Positions 24,639 to 33,284 of a stretch of 64,000 bases of DNA are shown one piece after another. The position numbers and the translations under genes are program-made. The stretch is from DASSUW01 sp963811895. Lineage in GTDB: Bacteria; Actinomycetota; Thermoleophilia; Solirubrobacterales; Solirubrobacteraceae. Under the pieces are notes generated by a model. That model was not told the DNA's origin. It saw only the letters and a list, made by a program, of their open reading frames with translations, and ran no database searches. The stretch lies in assembly GCA_963811895.1 (NCBI GenBank), contig CAWETE010000010.1, positions 186,001-250,000 of the forward strand, read 5' to 3'. Position 1 is the first letter of the stretch, and the number at the start of each line of letters is the position of its first letter.

Positions 24639-27518
24639 GTGCGGCATCTCGCCCGCTGGCTGACGGCCGGCGCACTCGCGGCGGTCGTGGCGATGGCGGG
24701 CCCGCAGCCCGCGCAAGCGTCCGGCACCGTCGCGGCCGCGCGGTGTGCCAAGGAGACGAAGCGGCTCAACGAGTTCAAGCGCGGCACGAAGGCGGCAAAG
24801 CGCCGGTTCTTCAGGTCGCATCCCGGCAAGAAGGCGCGCAAGCAGTTCGTCAAGCGCCGGCAGCACAAGCTGGCGAAGCTCAAGCGCGCTCGTCGGCGCT
24901 GCCTGGACAAGCCGCAGCCACAGCCCTCGCCGCCGGGCCCCGCTCCCGCGCCCCCGGCGCCACCGCGCTTCGTGCCGGACGACGTCGTGAGCGACGCGGC
25001 GCGGGCGCCGCCCGCTGAGATCACCGACGACATCGTTCGGACCCAGCTCGCGCTCGACCTCAGGGCGGGCGCCACGCAGGCCGCGGTCGACGCGCTGCTG
25101 GCTCGACTCAGCGCCCAGGTCGTCTCGTCGCTGAGGGGCGTCGGCCACCTCACCGTCCGTATCCCCGACCCGGGAAGCCTCGCCGCGCTGAACGCGATCC
25201 TCGCCGGGCTGGCCGGCGATCCAGCGCTCGACCGGGCGGATCTCGTCGCCCTGCCGCCGGCCGAGGACCTACCCGAGCTGATCCTGCCGACGGAGACCAG
25301 CCCGATCCGACCGCAGCTCGCCGCCCGCGCGCACGCCGCCTGGAACGCGCGAGCGGCCTTGACCGGCGGTTCGTTGCCCTCGTTCGCGGTCACCGACCAC
25401 TTCGGCGACGGGCCACCCGGCGCCGCGGTGGCCCTGACGCCCACGGCTGCGGATTTCGCGACCGGCGACGCGGTCGACCACGGGTATCTGATCCTGGGCC
25501 TGCTCGCCGGGACCTTCGACCCGCTCGGCCTCGCCGACCTCGTGGCCGACCAGACGACCGGCATGTGGGCAGGCCCGCAGCGACCGGTGCGTGTGGTCGA
25601 CGTCAAGTTCGGCCTCGGGGAGCAGGTCGTGGAGGATCGCCTCGTCGCGGGCCTGCGCAGCACCCCGGGCAACGTCGTCGTCAACACGAGCATCAGCGCG
25701 CCATGCACCATCACGTCCACGGGATGCACGGTGGCCGAAGGCGTGGCAGGCGGCCTGCGCTGGATCGAGAAGGTCCGCGCGAGCAACCTCGAGGGACGGA
25801 TGATCCACGTCGCCGCGGCCGGGAACATCCAACCGGCCCTCCCGGCGCACACCGACGCGCGGCTCAGCAGCTCGTACACGTCGGCGGCGCTGCTCCCCCT
25901 CCCGGAGCCGAACCTGCGCAACATGCTCGTCGTCGAGAACGCGATCGCGTCGCAGACCGATCCGATCCAGCCCATCTGCCTGCGGGCCACGTCGAAGCGA
26001 GGAGGCCAGATCGCCGCCGTCGGCACCGACGTGACATCGCTCGACGGTCCCGACACGGGAGCCTTCCTCGCGGGCGGCGGCACCTCGAGCGCGGCGCCGC
26101 AGGTCACGGGCGCCGCGGCCACCGTGTGGGCGCTCGACCCATCCCTCAGCCCGGCACAGGTCGTCGACCGGCTCGTCTCCACCGCGCGGCCCGCGGGCAC
26201 GAGCGGCGACACGCGCTGCAATCCGGACGTCGCTCCCGCTCCGGTGCTCGACTTCTACGCCGCGACGCTGGCCGCTGACGACGCCGACATCGCGCCTGCC
26301 CGCGCGGCGATCCTCGACCCGGTGAACGCGAGCGGCGACGAGGTGATCCCGACCAACCAGCGGTTCGACGAGAAGGACCTCGCGGCGTTCACCGCTGCTT
26401 TCGACGCCGCCGACGGCGCCGTCGACTACGGTCGCTACGACCTCAACGGCGACGGCCGCACCGGCGGCGAGCTCGTCGACCGCGTCGACCTCGACAGAGA
26501 GAGTCCGCCCGCCTGGGACTTCAGCGAGCGTCGCGACGTCCTCGGCCTGCAGATAGGCCACGACGAGAACGCGGCGGCGGACCTCGACGTGCTCTGCCAT
26601 GAGGCGGCCGGTCCGCTCTATCTCGGCGACCCCGCGGTCCGCGACCAGTTCTTCGAGGAGCGCTGCCTGCCGCCGGTGACCCTCGACGTCGCGCTCCCGG
26701 GCAGCGTCGATGCCGGCGCGACCAACCCGCTGAGCATCACGGCGCGACGCACCGACATCAGCGCGCCGGACGACCGGCTGCCCGGTGTGCACCTCGACCT
26801 GACCGTCTCGGGAGGCACCGTCGACGACTTCGTCGGAGCCACCGACGCAGCCGGCGCGTTCTCGACCGGCGCTCGTCTGTTCTCCGGGCAGAGCCAGTTG
26901 CGCATCGAGATCGTTGCCCGGGCCGGCGACGGCGGTCCCGAGCTCGCCACCAGGGCCGTGACCGCGCAGCTGAGCGCCGACGGCACCGTCACGCTCGGGG
27001 ATGCGACCGGCGGGATCTTCGTGCGCGCAAACGCGTCGGGGAGCGGAGGTACGGTGGACGGCGACAACGACGACCAGCTCGTCCCGACCGCGGCCTTCGC
27101 GCTCCAGGGATCGGCCACCGCCGCGGGCGCTGGAGCGTCGGCGAGCGTCCAGGTGGAGGCCACGTCGACGCTCGTGCAGAGCGCGACGTCGGTCGTATTG
27201 ACCACCGGGGGGCGCATTCGCGGGGCGGCGAGCGGAGACGCCCCCAGTCGCGGCAGCGGCGTCGGCACGATCTTCGTGAACCTGGATTTCGTCGTCTCCG
27301 GCGGACCGGTGGCCTTCAGCGCCAGTCGTACCGGCTTTTTACCCGGGGGATCGTGCGAGAGCCGTGTCGTAGCGCAGGGGGACGGGCAGCCGCTCTTCGG
27401 CCCGCTGCTGCCTGGCGCCTACAGCTTCAGTCAAAGTTGCGCCGGAGTCGTCAGCTCGCCCGGCGCCCCTACCAGTCTGGACGCCACGATCTCGATGGTG
27501 TTCCGCCTTTTCGGCTGA
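24639..27518 (+). CDS. Large secreted subtilisin-like serine protease (S8) with EF-hand-like loop and Ig-like tail
   Basis: A 959-residue exported protein. Residues 1-28 are a signal peptide; 33-95 a very basic Cys/Lys/Arg segment; then a proline linker. The S8 domain (about 225-545) shows D253 in FAVTDHFGDG, H281 in DHGYLILGLLAG, the oxyanion N396 in VAAAGN and the nucleophile S483 in GGGTSSAAPQVTGAAA. Next comes a calcium-loop-like DLNGDGRTGGELVD segment, then beta-rich Ig-like repeats (VDAGATNPLSITARR, GATDAAGAFSTGARLF). No sortase motif. The GTG is chosen by the signal peptide; the open frame continues upstream but only as a shadow. An extracellular scavenging protease is likely. Confidence 0.85.
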   Translation: MRHLARWLTAGALAAVVAMAGPQPAQASGTVAAARCAKETKRLNEFKRGTKAAKRRFFRSHPGKKARKQFVKRRQHKLAKLKRARRRCLDKPQPQPSPPGPAPAPPAPPRFVPDDVVSDAARAPPAEITDDIVRTQLALDLRAGATQAAVDALLARLSAQVVSSLRGVGHLTVRIPDPGSLAALNAILAGLAGDPALDRADLVALPPAEDLPELILPTETSPIRPQLAARAHAAWNARAALTGGSLPSFAVTDHFGDGPPGAAVALTPTAADFATGDAVDHGYLILGLLAGTFDPLGLADLVADQTTGMWAGPQRPVRVVDVKFGLGEQVVEDRLVAGLRSTPGNVVVNTSISAPCTITSTGCTVAEGVAGGLRWIEKVRASNLEGRMIHVAAAGNIQPALPAHTDARLSSSYTSAALLPLPEPNLRNMLVVENAIASQTDPIQPICLRATSKRGGQIAAVGTDVTSLDGPDTGAFLAGGGTSSAAPQVTGAAATVWALDPSLSPAQVVDRLVSTARPAGTSGDTRCNPDVAPAPVLDFYAATLAADDADIAPARAAILDPVNASGDEVIPTNQRFDEKDLAAFTAAFDAADGAVDYGRYDLNGDGRTGGELVDRVDLDRESPPAWDFSERRDVLGLQIGHDENAAADLDVLCHEAAGPLYLGDPAVRDQFFEERCLPPVTLDVALPGSVDAGATNPLSITARRTDISAPDDRLPGVHLDLTVSGGTVDDFVGATDAAGAFSTGARLFSGQSQLRIEIVARAGDGGPELATRAVTAQLSADGTVTLGDATGGIFVRANASGSGGTVDGDNDDQLVPTAAFALQGSATAAGAGASASVQVEATSTLVQSATSVVLTTGGRIRGAASGDAPSRGSGVGTIFVNLDFVVSGGPVAFSASRTGFLPGGSCESRVVAQGDGQPLFGPLLPGAYSFSQSCAGVVSSPGAPTSLDATISMVFRLFG

Positions 27519-27527
27519 CGCTTCGTA

Positions 27528-27549
27528 CGATTGACTCGCGAGTCAATCG
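27528..27549. promoter_or_regulatory. 22-bp perfect palindrome upstream of thiolase, probable operator
   Basis: The half-site CGATTGACTCG is followed directly by its exact reverse complement CGAGTCAATCG. It lies 14 bp before the thiolase ATG, and the left half includes TTGACT. A 22-bp perfect palindrome without a spacer is the usual form of a TetR-family operator, and fatty-acid/acyl-CoA genes are commonly controlled that way. No T-run follows, so a terminator is less likely. The cognate regulator is not in the window. Confidence 0.7.
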
Positions 27550-27562
27550 AAACGGAGCCGCA

Positions 27563-28702
27563 ATGCCTGAAGCCGTCATCGTCGACGCGATCCGCACGCC
27601 GATCGGGCGCGCGGCCAAGGGGTCGCTCAAGGACGTCCGCGCGGACGACCTGGCGGCCGTGCCGCTGAAGGCGCTCGTCGAGCGCAATCCCGGCGTCGAC
27701 TTCTCCGAGACCGTCGACCTGATGATGGGCTGCGGCTTCCAGATGGGCGAGGCGGGCTACAACGTCGGCCGCAACGCCGCGCTGCTGGCCGGGCTCGACC
27801 ATCACATCCCGGCGACGACGGTCAACCGCTTCTGCGCGTCGAGCCTGCAGACGATCCGGATGGCCTTCCACGCGATCAAGGCCGGCGAGGGCGACCAGTA
27901 CATCGCCGCCGGCGTCGAGGCCGTCAGCCGCTTCCCCGCCCATGCCCCGTTCGAGCCGCACTCGCAGCTCGACGGCTCCGACGGCGCGCCCTACAACGTC
28001 TACATCCCGATGGGGCTGACGGCCGAGAACGTGGCCAAGCGCTGCCAGGTCAGCCGCGAGGCCCAGGACGAGTGGGCGAAGACCTCGCAGAACCGCGCCG
28101 TCGCCGCCCGCGACTCCGGCCACTTCGATGCCGAGATCGTCCCCGTCGGCGAGGTCGCGCGCGACGACGGCCCGCGCCCTGGCACGACGATGGAGAAGCT
28201 CGCCGAGCTCAAGCCCGCCTTCGATCCCGAGAACGGCACGGTGACGGCCGGCAACTCGTGCCCGCTCAACGACGGCGCGGCCGCCGTGCTGGTCATGTCC
28301 GACGAGAAGGCGAAGGCGCTCGGCCTCGAGCCGAAGGCGCGCATCGTCGCCTCCTCGGTGGCCGCCATCCGCCCCGAGATCATGGGCCTCGGCCCGATCC
28401 CGGCGGTCAAGAAGGTGCTCGAGCAGGCCGGGATGAAGATCGAGGACATCGACATCGTGGAGCTGAACGAGGCGTTCGCCGCCCAGGTCGTGCCGTGCCG
28501 CGACGAGCTCGGCCTCGACCCCGAGAAGCTCAACCCGTTCGGCGGGGCGATCGCGCTCGGCCACCCGTTCGGGATGACCGGCGCGCGCATCATGACCACG
28601 CTGCTCAACGGGCTGCGGGCGACCGGCGGCACGTACGGGCTCGAGACCATGTGCGTGGCCGGCGGGATGGGCCAGGCGATGATCGTGGAGCGACTCAACT
28701 AG
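27563..28702 (+). CDS. Acetyl-CoA C-acyltransferase (thiolase)
   Basis: A 379-residue thiolase. The nucleophile C91 lies in NRFCASSLQTIRMA, the second site in IVELNEAFAAQVV and GGAIALGHPFGMTGARIM (catalytic His), and the C-terminal catalytic Cys in ETMCVAGGMGQAMIVE. It either cleaves 3-ketoacyl-CoA in beta-oxidation or condenses acetyl-CoA. The AACGGAGCCGCA leader gives a ribosome site. A 22-bp palindrome just upstream suggests acyl-CoA-responsive control; the acyl-CoA dehydrogenase at 3 kb is the only other beta-oxidation gene seen. Confidence 0.95.
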   Translation: MPEAVIVDAIRTPIGRAAKGSLKDVRADDLAAVPLKALVERNPGVDFSETVDLMMGCGFQMGEAGYNVGRNAALLAGLDHHIPATTVNRFCASSLQTIRMAFHAIKAGEGDQYIAAGVEAVSRFPAHAPFEPHSQLDGSDGAPYNVYIPMGLTAENVAKRCQVSREAQDEWAKTSQNRAVAARDSGHFDAEIVPVGEVARDDGPRPGTTMEKLAELKPAFDPENGTVTAGNSCPLNDGAAAVLVMSDEKAKALGLEPKARIVASSVAAIRPEIMGLGPIPAVKKVLEQAGMKIEDIDIVELNEAFAAQVVPCRDELGLDPEKLNPFGGAIALGHPFGMTGARIMTTLLNGLRATGGTYGLETMCVAGGMGQAMIVERLN

Positions 28703-28705
28703 CCT
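28700..28705 (+). promoter_or_regulatory. -10 box of the tyrosine phosphatase gene
   Basis: TAGCCT followed by 7 nt and the GTG at 28713. The box includes the TAG stop of the thiolase gene, so the downstream operon can have its own leaderless promoter. Confidence 0.45.
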
Positions 28706-28712
28706 GCCGGGC

Positions 28713-29179
28713 GTGCGCATCCTGTTCGTCTGCATGGGCAACATCTGCCGCTCGCCGACCGCCGAGGGCGTGATGCGGCGGCTGCTGGAGGACGAGGGAC
28801 TGGACGTCGAGATCGACAGCGCGGGCACGGGCGGCTGGCACGCCGGCGAGCCGCCCGACGAGCGGGCGACGCTGGCGGCGCGGCGGCGCGGCGTGACGCT
28901 CGAGGGCGCCGCGCGGCAGGTCCGCCCGGAAGACTTCCGGCGCTTCGACCTCCTGATCGCGCTCGACCGCTCCAACCTGCGCGAGCTGCTGGCTCGCGCC
29001 CCGGACGAGGAGGGCGCCGAGAAGGTCCGGCTGCTGCGCGAGTTCGACCCCGCCGCCGACGGCGTCCTCGACGTCCCCGACCCGTACTACGGCGGCGACC
29101 GCGGCTTCGAGACCGTGCTCGACATGGTCGAGGCGTCCTGCCGCGGGCTGATCGACGAGCTGCGCGCCGCCGGGAAGGC

Positions 29180-29183
<4 letters not shown>
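28713..29183 (+). CDS. Low-molecular-weight protein-tyrosine phosphatase
   Basis: A 156-residue phosphatase. The P-loop is CMGNICRS (Cys7, Arg13, CX5R) right after the N-terminal RILFV strand, and the acid/base Asp lies in VPDPYYGGDRGFE. It removes phosphate from tyrosine residues, or arginine in some members, of proteins. No tyrosine kinase is nearby. The GTG start follows a -10 box by 7 nt, and its stop overlaps the GTG of the next gene (GTGA). Confidence 0.94.
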
Positions 29184-30014
<831 letters not shown>

Positions 30015-30019
30015 GCGTC

Positions 30020-30751
30020 ATGGATCTCGGGATCGAGGGGCGCCTCGCGGTGGTGACGGGCGCGAGCCGCGGCATCGGCGCCGCGACCGCGGACATGCTG
30101 GAGGCCGAGGGCGCGCGCGTGGTGCGCGTCTCGCGCGGCGAGGGGATCGACGTCAAGGACCTCGACGCCGCCGAGCGGATCGCCGAGCTTGCGGGCGCGC
30201 CGGTGGACATCCTCGTCAACAACGCCGGCACGAGCGCCGTCAAGGCGCTCGAGGACGTCACCGACGAGGAGTGGCACGAGCAGTTCGAGCTGCACGTGAT
30301 GGCGTCGATGCGGCTCATGCGCGCGTTCGCGCCCGGCATGGCCGAGCGCGGCTGGGGCCGGATCGTCAACGTCTCGTCGTCGGCGGGCAAGCGGCCGTCC
30401 TCGAACCTCAGCGCCGCCTACTCGGTGGCCAAGGCCGCCCAGCTCTCGCTCTCGCGCGTGTTCGCCGACGCCTACGGATCGCGCGGCGTGCTCGTCAACG
30501 CCGTGGCGCCCGGCCCGACCAGCACACCGCAGTGGATGGCCGAGGGCGGGCTGGGCGACCAGACGGCGGCGGCCAAGGGCCTGTCGCGCGAGAAGGCGCT
30601 CGAGGCGCAGGGCGGCCGGGCGCCGCTCGGGCGCTTCGCCGAGGCCGAGGAGATCGCGGCGGTCATCGCCTTCCTGTGCTCGGAGCGGGCCTCGAACGTG
30701 GCGGGCGCGGCGTGGTCGGTCGACGGCGGGACGGTCGGGACCATCGTGTAG
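30020..30751 (+). CDS. Short-chain dehydrogenase/reductase
   Basis: A 243-residue SDR. The cofactor motif is VVTGASRGIGAATADML (TGxxxGxG), NNAGTS follows, the Ser of the catalytic triad lies in VNVSSSAGK, and YxxxK is AYSVAKAAQLSLSR. The end VAGAAWSVDGGTVGTIV is typical of 3-oxoacyl-ACP reductase-like members. NAD(P)-dependent; the substrate is undetermined. The 3' end overlaps the convergent MFS gene by 89 bp. Confidence 0.93.
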   Translation: MDLGIEGRLAVVTGASRGIGAATADMLEAEGARVVRVSRGEGIDVKDLDAAERIAELAGAPVDILVNNAGTSAVKALEDVTDEEWHEQFELHVMASMRLMRAFAPGMAERGWGRIVNVSSSAGKRPSSNLSAAYSVAKAAQLSLSRVFADAYGSRGVLVNAVAPGPTSTPQWMAEGGLGDQTAAAKGLSREKALEAQGGRAPLGRFAEAEEIAAVIAFLCSERASNVAGAAWSVDGGTVGTIV

Positions 30752-31988
30752 CCGCCGCGGCGGCGAGGGCGATCGCCGCGGCCGCGATCCAGCCGCCACG
30801 GAAGCCGAGCGGCACGCTGACCGCCAGGCCCAGCGCGGTGCCGACCTGCGCCGCCGCGTTGAGGACGCCCGAGGCGATGCCCTGCTCCGTGTCGTCCAGC
30901 GCCGCCGTGCCCGACGCGGTGGAGGCGACGGCCGACACGCCGAGCCCCGCGCCCATGAGCAGGAAGGCCGGGAGGAGGGCGGCGGGCGACTGCGCGAGCA
31001 GCACGAGCGCGCCGGCCGCCATCGCCGCGAGGCCGCCGCTCATCGCGGCGCGCGGGGACCAGCCCGCGCGCGGGGCGAGCAGCGATCCCGCGATCACCGC
31101 GAGGTTGAAGGGCGCGCACCACAGGCCGGCCTCCAGCGGGCCGCGGCCGAGCGCCCCCTGCTGATAGAGGATCGCGAGGAACATGGCGGACGTCGTGACC
31201 GCCGTGTTGGCGAGCGCGACGGCCACGGCCGTGCCGAACGCCGGCCGCCGCAGCGCCCAGGCCGGCAGCATCGGCTCGGCGCTGCGTCGCTCCAGCAGGA
31301 CGAAGCCGGCGAACGCGGCCGCCGCGCCGGCCAGCGCGACCTCCGCGCGCGTCAGCCCGAGCACGAGCAGCGCCAGCGCCGCGGTGATCGCCAGCGCGGC
31401 GCCGAGGTCGAGCCGGCCGTGCCGCGCGGGCCGCTGCTCGTGGAGCACGCGTGGGATGGCGGCGACCGCCAGGGCGCACAGCGGCACGTTGACGAGGAAG
31501 ACGGCCGGCCAGCCGAACGCCTCGACGAGGACGCCGCCCAGCACCCAGCCGGACGCGCCGCCGCCCGCGGCGGCCGCCGTCCACCAGCCGATGGCGCGGC
31601 GGCGCTCGGGCGGCTCGGAGAACGTCGCCGTGAGCAGCGCCAGCGCGGCGGGAGTCTGCACCGCGGCTGCGACGCCCTGCGCCGCGCGGGCGGCGACGAG
31701 CAGCGCGGCGGTCGGCGCGAGCGCGCAGGCCAGCGAGGCGGCCCCGAAGCCGACCACGCCCGTCGCGAACACGCGCCGCGGCCCGACCAGGTCGGCGACG
31801 CGCCCGGCCGCCACGAGCAGGCCGCCGAAGGCCAGCGCGTACGCGCTGATCACCCACTGCAGGTCCTCGGGCGTGAAGCCGAGCGAGCCGCGGATGTCGG
31901 GCAGCGCGATGGCGACGACCGTCAGGTCGAGGACGAGCAGGAACTGCGTGCCGCAGAGCACCAGGAGCGTTACCGTCGATCGCTTCAT
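30663..31988 (-). CDS. MFS drug/metabolite exporter
   Basis: A 441-residue permease of the DHA2-like class. It starts TVTLLVLCGTQFLLVLDLTVVAIALPDIRGSLGF (motif D), carries GRVADLVGPRRVF (motif A between helices 2 and 3) and about 12-13 helices to residue 415. The last 25 residues are Arg/Pro-rich and antisense to the SDR, so the original C-terminus may have been shorter. It diverges from a CGNR regulator across a promoter region with GGTTAC repeats, which suggests that regulator controls it. The exported compound is unknown. Confidence 0.92.
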   Translation of the reverse strand: MKRSTVTLLVLCGTQFLLVLDLTVVAIALPDIRGSLGFTPEDLQWVISAYALAFGGLLVAAGRVADLVGPRRVFATGVVGFGAASLACALAPTAALLVAARAAQGVAAAVQTPAALALLTATFSEPPERRRAIGWWTAAAAGGGASGWVLGGVLVEAFGWPAVFLVNVPLCALAVAAIPRVLHEQRPARHGRLDLGAALAITAALALLVLGLTRAEVALAGAAAAFAGFVLLERRSAEPMLPAWALRRPAFGTAVAVALANTAVTTSAMFLAILYQQGALGRGPLEAGLWCAPFNLAVIAGSLLAPRAGWSPRAAMSGGLAAMAAGALVLLAQSPAALLPAFLLMGAGLGVSAVASTASGTAALDDTEQGIASGVLNAAAQVGTALGLAVSVPLGFRGGWIAAAAIALAAAAATRWSRPSRRRPTTPRPPRSRPAPSTGRR

Positions 31989-32040
31989 AGCCGGTTACAA
32001 CTGCCCTCCCCGGCCGGTAACCGGCGTAAACTCACATTCG
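31989..32040. promoter_or_regulatory. Divergent MFS/CGNR control region with repeated GGTTAC sites
   Basis: The gap contains GCCGGTTAC (31990-31998), then the palindrome CCGGTAACCGG (32014-32024) and, at the start of the regulator gene, GTGGTTAC. GGTTAC and its complement GTAACC occur three times in about 60 bp. TAAACT (32027-32032) lies 8 nt before the regulator GTG and is its likely -10 box. The repeats are the natural candidate for autoregulation by the CGNR protein and control of the exporter. Confidence 0.55.
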
Positions 32041-32604
32041 GTGGTTACAGAGCTGAAGATCGTCGGCGGCGACCCGGCGCTCGACCTCGCGAACACGGTC
32101 GGCGACGACCGCGTGCCCGATCCGCTCGAGGACTATGCGGAGTTCGCTGCCTGGGCCGCGCGGATCGGCGTGATCGACGAGGCCGTCGCCGGCCGCCTCA
32201 CGGCCCGGGCGCGCCCTGCCGCGGGCGGCCGCGCGCTGGCCGAGGCGCGCTCCCTGCGCGCCACGGTCGACGCCGTGTTCCGCGCGCTCGCCACGGGTTC
32301 ATCACCGCCGGAGGCCGCGCTCTCGCACATGGTCCAGAGGGCGGGCGAAGCGGTCGAGCGCGCCGGCCTCGTGGGCCGCGAGCTCGCCTGGGACGGCGAC
32401 GAGCTCGAGCGGCCGCTGTGGCCGCTCGCCGTCTCGGCGCTCGACCTCCTGCGTCACGGCCCGCTCGACCGGCTCAAGGCGTGCGAGGACTGCCCGTGGC
32501 TGTTCCTCGACACCAGTCGCAACCGCAGCCGCCGCTGGTGCTCGATGGAGGACTGCGGCACCCGCGTGAAGATGCGGCGCTACCGGGCTAAGGCAGATCG
32601 ATGA
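32041..32604 (+). CDS. CGNR zinc-finger transcriptional regulator
   Basis: A 187-residue protein. The N-terminal ABATE-like stress domain reads IVGGDPALDLANTVGDDRVPDPLEDY, and the C-terminal CGNR zinc finger reads LKACEDCPWLFLDTSRNRSRRWCSMEDCGTRVKMRRYRAK, with four cysteines and the CG[N/T]R box as CGTR. Such proteins are single-component regulators of antibiotic or stress genes. It is divergent from an MFS exporter, its likely target. GTG start is leaderless by position. The 3' end overlaps the convergent secreted protein gene by 17 bp. Confidence 0.92.
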   Translation: MVTELKIVGGDPALDLANTVGDDRVPDPLEDYAEFAAWAARIGVIDEAVAGRLTARARPAAGGRALAEARSLRATVDAVFRALATGSSPPEAALSHMVQRAGEAVERAGLVGRELAWDGDELERPLWPLAVSALDLLRHGPLDRLKACEDCPWLFLDTSRNRSRRWCSMEDCGTRVKMRRYRAKADR

Positions 32605-33223
32605 CCAGGTAGCGGAACGAGACCTCGAACGCGTCGATGTCGTGGGGTGGCGGCGTGAGCGGCTGCCCGACGTTGCACGCCGACAGCACGAAGCGGCCGC
32701 GGGTCGACGACACGCGCGTGTTGAACGTGAGGCGGCGCTCGAGCAGGCGGTCGTCGGGCTGGACGATCACGATGTCGCCGCTGATGTCGGCGCCCGCCAG
32801 CTCGGGCGGCAGGCCCGTCGGCTCGCCCGACCAGCACTTGCCGAAGTCGATCGGGCCGATCGTGGAGCGGAAGCGGCCCCAGAAGCGGCCCAGGTCCGCG
32901 GCCGTGATCGAGCCGTTGGCGATCTGCGCACCGCCGACCGCGCTGTCGGCGATCGCGCCCGTCCCGACCGCTCCCGTGGCGAGCTTGCCGGGCGTGACCG
33001 CGCCGTTGGCGATCTTGGCCTCGGTGACCGAGCCGTTGGGCGTCTGGCGAAGCTCGCGCACCGCGCGCCGGCTCAGGTCGCGCGTCTTGAGCGAGCGGTC
33101 CTTCACCACGCGGCTGTCGACGTCGCCCTTGCCCAGCAGCTTCTGCGCCTGGGCGGGGCCGCCGAGCGCGACGAAGAGCGCGAGCAGCGCAATGACGAGA
33201 GCGACGGACGGACGGCGCTTCAC
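32588..33223 (-). CDS. Secreted protein with A-x-I-x-N-G repeats
   Basis: A 211-residue exported protein. It begins MKRRPSVALVIALLALFVAL then GGPAQA, a leader found again and again in Solirubrobacterales proteins. Residues 27-62 are basic (LLGKGDVDSRVVKDRSLKTRDL). Residues 65-110 are short repeats: GSVTEAKIANGAVTPGKLATGAVG, ADSAVGGAQIANGSITAADL, a regular pattern like a beta-helix or phage-fibre shaft. The C-terminal globular domain has two cysteines. Role unknown; a surface or fibre-like stalk is plausible. TACGCT lies 7 nt before the GTG. Confidence 0.85.
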   Translation of the reverse strand: MKRRPSVALVIALLALFVALGGPAQAQKLLGKGDVDSRVVKDRSLKTRDLSRRAVRELRQTPNGSVTEAKIANGAVTPGKLATGAVGTGAIADSAVGGAQIANGSITAADLGRFWGRFRSTIGPIDFGKCWSGEPTGLPPELAGADISGDIVIVQPDDRLLERRLTFNTRVSSTRGRFVLSACNVGQPLTPPPHDIDAFEVSFRYLVIDLP

Positions 33224-33230
33224 AAATCGC

Positions 33231-33236
33231 AGCGTA
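33231..33236 (-). promoter_or_regulatory. -10 box of the repeat-containing secreted protein
   Basis: Minus-strand TACGCT followed by 7 nt (GCGATTT) and the GTG at 33223, consistent with a leaderless transcript. Confidence 0.5.
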
Positions 33237-33284
33237 GGAAGTCAGCCGCCTGACAGAACCCCTCTCGACAGACGTACGAGTTTG

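Noticed and set aside
27528..27549. Rho-independent terminator of the subtilase
   Set aside because: Spacerless palindrome, no loop and no T-run; an operator is more likely.
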